Of a stretch of DNA of 7,617 bases, positions 4,282 through 7,617 are shown piece after piece (position 1 is the stretch's first letter; every line of letters starts with the position of its first letter). Origin of the DNA: Deltaproteobacteria bacterium (lineage in GTDB: Bacteria > Desulfobacterota > Binatia > UBA9968); NCBI GenBank assembly GCA_005879435.1, contig VBKX01000037.1:1-7617 (forward strand), written 5' to 3'. The notes under the pieces were generated by a model. It made no database searches and had not been told where the DNA came from. It saw nothing but the letters and a program-made list of their open reading frames with translations. A program made the position numbers and the translations under genes.

Positions 4282-6819
4282 ATGGGGGCTATATTTAAAG
4301 CGTGGGTTTGGCGTCTCGCTTGGCGCGACGGGCGGCAGGGCCTGAGGCCATTACTATTTTCCATGTCGAGTGTCATCTTAGCGGTAGCTGCGGTGGTAGC
4401 GGCTTTTTCGTTTCGCGACAACTTACAATCCAATATTCAAACTCAGTCAAAGAGCCTGCTCGGCGCCGACCTCGCGCTCGATAGCCGCGAGCCATTCTCT
4501 GCCGAAGACGAGAACTTGTTTCGCTCATTGGGCGGGGAACAAGCGCGTCTGATCGGTTTCGCCTCCATGGTGTTTTTTCCGCGCGGCGGTGATTCCCGGC
4601 TGATGCAAGTGCGCGCCATAAGCGGGGCCTTTCCTTTTTACGGCGCGCTGGAAAGCACGCCGCCGTTGTCATTGGCAGAATTTCACCGCGGCGCTAATGC
4701 GCTGGTCGATGAGAACGTCATGTTGCAGTTCAACGCTCAGGTAGGGGATCGGCTGAAGATCGGCGAGTATGAGTTTCGCATTGCCGGCAAGCTGCGCAAG
4801 ATTCCCGGCGAAACCCTAGCGTTTTCTTTGATCAGTCCGCGGGTCTACATTCCGATGGCGTATTTGGATCAGACCGAGCTGTTACAAAAAGGCAGCCTGG
4901 TGCGATATCGAGTCTATTTCAAGCTTCAACGTGACATCGACGTGGACCGGCTGGCGGGCAATCTCGCGCCGAAACTGCAACAACTGCGCTTGGAAGCGGA
5001 CACCGTCAGCAAGCGCAGCGAATCGATCGCCGCGTCCATGGAAAATCTTTCGCGCTATCTCACCCTCGCGGTCTTTATCGCCGTGCTTCTTTCGGGCGTC
5101 GGGGTCGCCAGCGTCGTGCATGTCTTCGCCACGGTCAAGGCGCGATCCGCGGCGCTACTCCGCTGTATCGGCGCGGCGCCGCGCGAAACCGTTTGTGTAT
5201 ACGTGATTCAAGTCCTTTCGTTGGCGTTCGTCAGCTCTTTGCTTGGTACGGCTTTAGGCGTGGTCGCGCAGTTCGCGTTACCGCGCGCGCTCAAAGATTT
5301 TCTGCCGGTGACGGCCGTGCTTTCGCTCGCGCCCGCGGGCATCGCCGCCGGATGGGCGCTAGGATTGGGTACGACGCTCTTGTTCGCTCTGATTCCATTA
5401 TTGCCGCTGCGAAATATTTCGCCCCTGTCGGCGCTGCGCGCGACCTTCGATGCTGACCGGCCGGCGCGCGATTGGCTGGCGTGGATTCTGTTCGCGCTCA
5501 TCGCCGGCGGTATCTGGGCTTTTGCCGTGGCGATCACGGCAAACATAATCTCGGGTTCGTGGTTTGCCGGCGCGCTGTTGGCGGTGTTTGGTGTTCTGAT
5601 TCTTCTCGCGCGCGCGGCTTCGGCGGGGATACGCAAGATTGCACTCGGCGTTCTACCTTTTGCTTGGCGCCAGGGATTGGCCAACTTGCATCGCCCGAAC
5701 AACCAGACGACGGCGGTCACGCTGGCAATCGGCTTGGGAACTTTTTTGCTCGTCACACTCTATAGCGTGCAAAATATGCTGGTGGCTCAGGTTGCCGGGC
5801 GCGCCGGCGCGGGGGAACCGAATCTCGTGCTCTTCGATGTGCAGGGCGATCAGCGGCAAAGCATCGGCGAGCTCATCAAGTCGCAGGGCATATCGTTGCA
5901 TGGCGAGGTTCCCGTGGTCACCATGCGATTGAGCTCGGTGAAAGGGCAGAGAGTTGAAGAGCTCCGCGCCAATCCGCACGCGAGGATTCCGGGTTGGGCG
6001 CTGCGCCGTGAATATCGTTCGACGTACCGCGCCGAGCTGACGAGCACCGAGAAAATCATTGCCGGGGCTTGGCAAGGAAAAGTGGCGCCGGACACAGAGC
6101 CGATTCCGGTCTCCGTTGAAAAGGGCATCGCGGAGAGCTTGAAGATCGGCCTGGGAGATGTTTTGCAGTTCGAAATCCAAGGCGTGCCGATTACGGCGCG
6201 CGTCGCGAGCATTCGCGAGGTGGATTGGCAGCGCGTACAGCCGAACTTCTTCATGGTGTTTCCCGAAGGCGTGCTGGAGAGTGCGCCGCAGTTTTACGCC
6301 ATCGTGGCGCGCGCGGAGTCCAATCAAGCGGCGGCGCGTTTGCAGCGCGCAATCGTCGAACGGTTTGCCAACGTCTCGGTGATCGACCTGAGTCTGATTC
6401 TCAACACGTTAAATTCCATCCTCGGCAAGGTTTCCGCAGCCATGCGCTTCGTCGCACTGTTCACGATTTTCACCGGCCTCGCCGTGCTGGCCAGCGCCGT
6501 TCTCGGCAGCCGGGCGCAGCGGACGAGAGAAAGTATTCTCTTGCGAACTCTGGGCGCGCCGCGGCGTCAGATCCTCGCCGTTATTGCGGCGGAATATCTG
6601 TTATTAGGGGGTATCTCCGGCGTCGCGGGCACGGCACTCGGCCTCGGCGCCACTTGGGGCTTGAGCGTTTATTTTTTCGGCACACCGGCGGCGATTTCCG
6701 TAGCGCCGGTGTTGGCGATTCTATTCACCGTTATCACCGCGACGGTGCTGGCCGGCGCGATCGGTTGCTGGGGCATTTTTCAGCGGTCGCCGCTCGAAGC
6801 GCTGCGCGCGGAGGCGTAG
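4282..6819 (+). CDS. ybbP: MacB/FtsX-type ABC transporter permease, YbbP-like
   Basis: 845 residues, near the roughly 800 of E. coli YbbP. This family belongs to the mechanotransmission (type VII) ABC exporters, which couple ATP hydrolysis in the cytoplasm to periplasmic movements rather than moving substrate through the membrane. Ten likely membrane segments are visible: about 23-44, 258-283, 305-331, 346-375, 398-420, 427-447, 477-499, 720-742, 764-796 and 805-830. Two large periplasmic domains lie at about 45-255 and 500-715. The FtsX cores flank them; TVKARSAALLRCIGAAPRE and TRESILLRTLGAPRRQ are the paired cytoplasmic coupling-helix motifs. The N-terminal LAWRDGRQG and C-terminal RSPLEALRAEA fit the family. 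Only a weak AGG (4273-4275) precedes the ATG. It follows the ATPase gene by 12 nt and presumably depends on it and on the divergent TesA-like esterase. No internal break was seen; the TAG stop is followed at once by a palindrome. Confidence 0.93.
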   Translation: MGAIFKAWVWRLAWRDGRQGLRPLLFSMSSVILAVAAVVAAFSFRDNLQSNIQTQSKSLLGADLALDSREPFSAEDENLFRSLGGEQARLIGFASMVFFPRGGDSRLMQVRAISGAFPFYGALESTPPLSLAEFHRGANALVDENVMLQFNAQVGDRLKIGEYEFRIAGKLRKIPGETLAFSLISPRVYIPMAYLDQTELLQKGSLVRYRVYFKLQRDIDVDRLAGNLAPKLQQLRLEADTVSKRSESIAASMENLSRYLTLAVFIAVLLSGVGVASVVHVFATVKARSAALLRCIGAAPRETVCVYVIQVLSLAFVSSLLGTALGVVAQFALPRALKDFLPVTAVLSLAPAGIAAGWALGLGTTLLFALIPLLPLRNISPLSALRATFDADRPARDWLAWILFALIAGGIWAFAVAITANIISGSWFAGALLAVFGVLILLARAASAGIRKIALGVLPFAWRQGLANLHRPNNQTTAVTLAIGLGTFLLVTLYSVQNMLVAQVAGRAGAGEPNLVLFDVQGDQRQSIGELIKSQGISLHGEVPVVTMRLSSVKGQRVEELRANPHARIPGWALRREYRSTYRAELTSTEKIIAGAWQGKVAPDTEPIPVSVEKGIAESLKIGLGDVLQFEIQGVPITARVASIREVDWQRVQPNFFMVFPEGVLESAPQFYAIVARAESNQAAARLQRAIVERFANVSVIDLSLILNTLNSILGKVSAAMRFVALFTIFTGLAVLASAVLGSRAQRTRESILLRTLGAPRRQILAVIAAEYLLLGGISGVAGTALGLGATWGLSVYFFGTPAAISVAPVLAILFTVITATVLAGAIGCWGIFQRSPLEALRAEA

Positions 6820-6839
6820 GGGCAAGGCGCGCCTTGCCC
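6820..6839. repeat. Perfect 20-bp palindrome at the end of ybbP
   Basis: GGGCAAGGCGCGCCTTGCCC is its own reverse complement and starts on the base after the TAG stop of ybbP; with the stop it reads GTAGGGGCAAGG. The following TTCATT is only weakly T-rich, so it may act as a terminator or RNA-end stabiliser, but could also be a copy of a genome-wide mobile palindrome. It lies in the 67-bp gap before the aminopeptidase gene. Confidence 0.7.
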
Positions 6840-6875
6840 TTCATTAGAAAACCGCGTGAAACCAACGGGATAAGT

Positions 6876-6881
6876 AAGGAG
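6876..6881 (+). promoter_or_regulatory. Ribosome binding site of the M1 aminopeptidase gene
   Basis: AAGGAG lies 5 nt before the ATG at 6887 and settles the start of the gene that runs off the right edge. Confidence 0.75.
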
Positions 6882-6886
6882 CTATC

Positions 6887-7617
6887 ATGTCAGCAGAAAA
6901 GCCGTATCGATTGCCAACCAACGTCACCCCCGAACGCTACGAATTGAAACTCACGCCGGATTTAACGACGTGGACTTTTACCGGTGATGAAAGGATTTCG
7001 ATTCACGTCCACGAACCGGTGCGCGAGATTATCCTAAACGCCGCTGAATTAGAGCTGCATGCCGTATCTCTTCAGACCGCCGACGGCAAGGTACGTGAAG
7101 GCCGCGTGAATTTGGACGCCGAGAATGAACGGGCGACGTTGAGCTTCGCCGAACCTGTCCCGGCCGGCGGCGGCGATTTGCAAATTCAATTCTCCGGAAT
7201 TTTGAACGACAAGCTGCACGGTTTTTATCGCAGCACCTACAAGGGCGCGGACGGGCAAGACAAGCCGCTGGCATCGACGCAGTTCGAATCGACGGACGCG
7301 CGCCGCGCCTTTCCTTGCTGGGACGAGCCCGCTTTCAAAGCGGTGTATCAGGTTACGCTGGTCGTCGATGAAAAGCTCACGGCAATTTCCAACGCCCGGG
7401 TGGTGCGCGAGAACGCACTGCCCGGGAATAAGAAAGCAGTTGTGTTCGCCGATTCGATGAAGATGTCGACCTATCTCGTCGCTTTCATCGTTGGCGAATT
7501 CGAGGCGAGCGCGCCGGTCATGGTTGGCAATGCTCCTCTGCGTGTTTGTGCCGTGCCGGGAAAAAAACATCTCGCCACCTTCGCTGTCGATATCGGCAAA
7601 GCTTCGCTGGAACATTT
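6887..7617 (+). CDS. M1-family metallo-aminopeptidase, N-terminal part (runs off the window)
   Basis: 243 codons are visible and open to the right edge; complete M1 enzymes have about 830-900 residues. The family removes N-terminal amino acids from peptides using a zinc held by HExxH(18)E; that motif and GxMEN lie beyond the window. What is seen is the N-terminal beta-saddle domain: YRLPTNVTPERYELKLTPDL at the start, then the hallmark TQFESTDARRAFPCWDEPAFKA (131-152), and MKMSTYLVAFIVGEFE near 191-206. E134 aligns with the conserved Glu that binds the substrate amino group in M1 enzymes (E. coli PepN Glu121). No signal peptide is seen, so a cytoplasmic enzyme is likely. The reading frame is unbroken across the visible part. 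It may be cotranscribed with ybbP, but the palindrome between them could separate them. The subfamily looks like the PepN/ERAP-like 'puromycin-sensitive' group. Confidence 0.92.
   Translation, partial: MSAEKPYRLPTNVTPERYELKLTPDLTTWTFTGDERISIHVHEPVREIILNAAELELHAVSLQTADGKVREGRVNLDAENERATLSFAEPVPAGGGDLQIQFSGILNDKLHGFYRSTYKGADGQDKPLASTQFESTDARRAFPCWDEPAFKAVYQVTLVVDEKLTAISNARVVRENALPGNKKAVVFADSMKMSTYLVAFIVGEFEASAPVMVGNAPLRVCAVPGKKHLATFAVDIGKASLEH

Noticed and set aside
5193..5215. Reading MCIRDS in an alternative frame, resembling translated sequencing-adapter sequence
   Set aside because: The DNA here does not match the adapter, and the permease frame (CVYVIQVLSLAF) is continuous and family-like.
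5653..6327. Long minus-strand open frame inside ybbP (and a similar one at 5208-5756)
   Set aside because: Antisense shadow of a GC-rich coding gene: no ribosome binding site, arginine-rich composition and no recognisable motifs.
1..7617. CRISPR arrays, tRNA or rRNA genes, phage or toxin-antitoxin modules
   Set aside because: No spaced direct-repeat array, no cloverleaf or rRNA-like sequence, and no recognisable phage or toxin-antitoxin proteins were seen on either strand.

Overview
This is a GC-rich bacterial window. Lipoprotein- or secretion-type signal sequences, a TesA/YbbA/YbbP export module and a REP-associated tyrosine transposase (RAYT) all point to a Gram-negative, proteobacteria-like organism. 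Nothing in the sequence fixes the species. Palindromic repeats scattered between genes are common in environmental, deltaproteobacteria-like genomes, but that is only a guess.

Layout. (1) Bases 1-584, minus: a FAS1-like/MaoC (HTD2-type) acyl-CoA dehydratase or hydratase. It runs off the left edge and is broken by an internal frame-shifting loss near base 200. (2) Bases 721-1349: a RAYT gene (790-1317, plus) framed by two inverted REP elements, each with a GTAG foot. (3) Bases 1370-2425, plus: an exported metallo-beta-lactamase-fold hydrolase whose ribosome binding site lies just after the downstream REP. (4) Bases 2445-2639, minus: a small antibiotic-biosynthesis-monooxygenase-type protein whose middle appears to be missing in frame. 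(5) Bases 2640-2861: intergenic, with a long imperfect inverted repeat built from CACGAAG units. (6) Bases 2862-3524 (minus) with 3611-4269 and 4282-6819 (plus): a divergent tesA / ybbA-ybbP locus, i.e. a secreted SGNH esterase plus a MacB-like ABC exporter. The ATPase gene has lost its Walker A motif together with a frame change. (7) Base 6887 to the right edge, plus: the N-terminal part of an M1 aminopeptidase, separated from ybbP by a perfect 20-bp palindrome.

How it works together: in E. coli, TesA, YbbA and YbbP are genetically linked in this same divergent arrangement, and YbbA/YbbP form the ATPase and permease of one transporter. Here the esterase and permease look intact but the ATPase, as read, could not bind ATP. 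The other genes have no evident pathway link to one another.

The main oddity is that three of eight genes (dehydratase, monooxygenase, ATPase) each lack a short conserved internal segment while the rest of the gene is well preserved. This is either recent gene decay or a recurrent sequence or assembly error. I found no convincing new multi-gene system. The RAYT-REP unit and the clustered internal losses are the items most worth checking.
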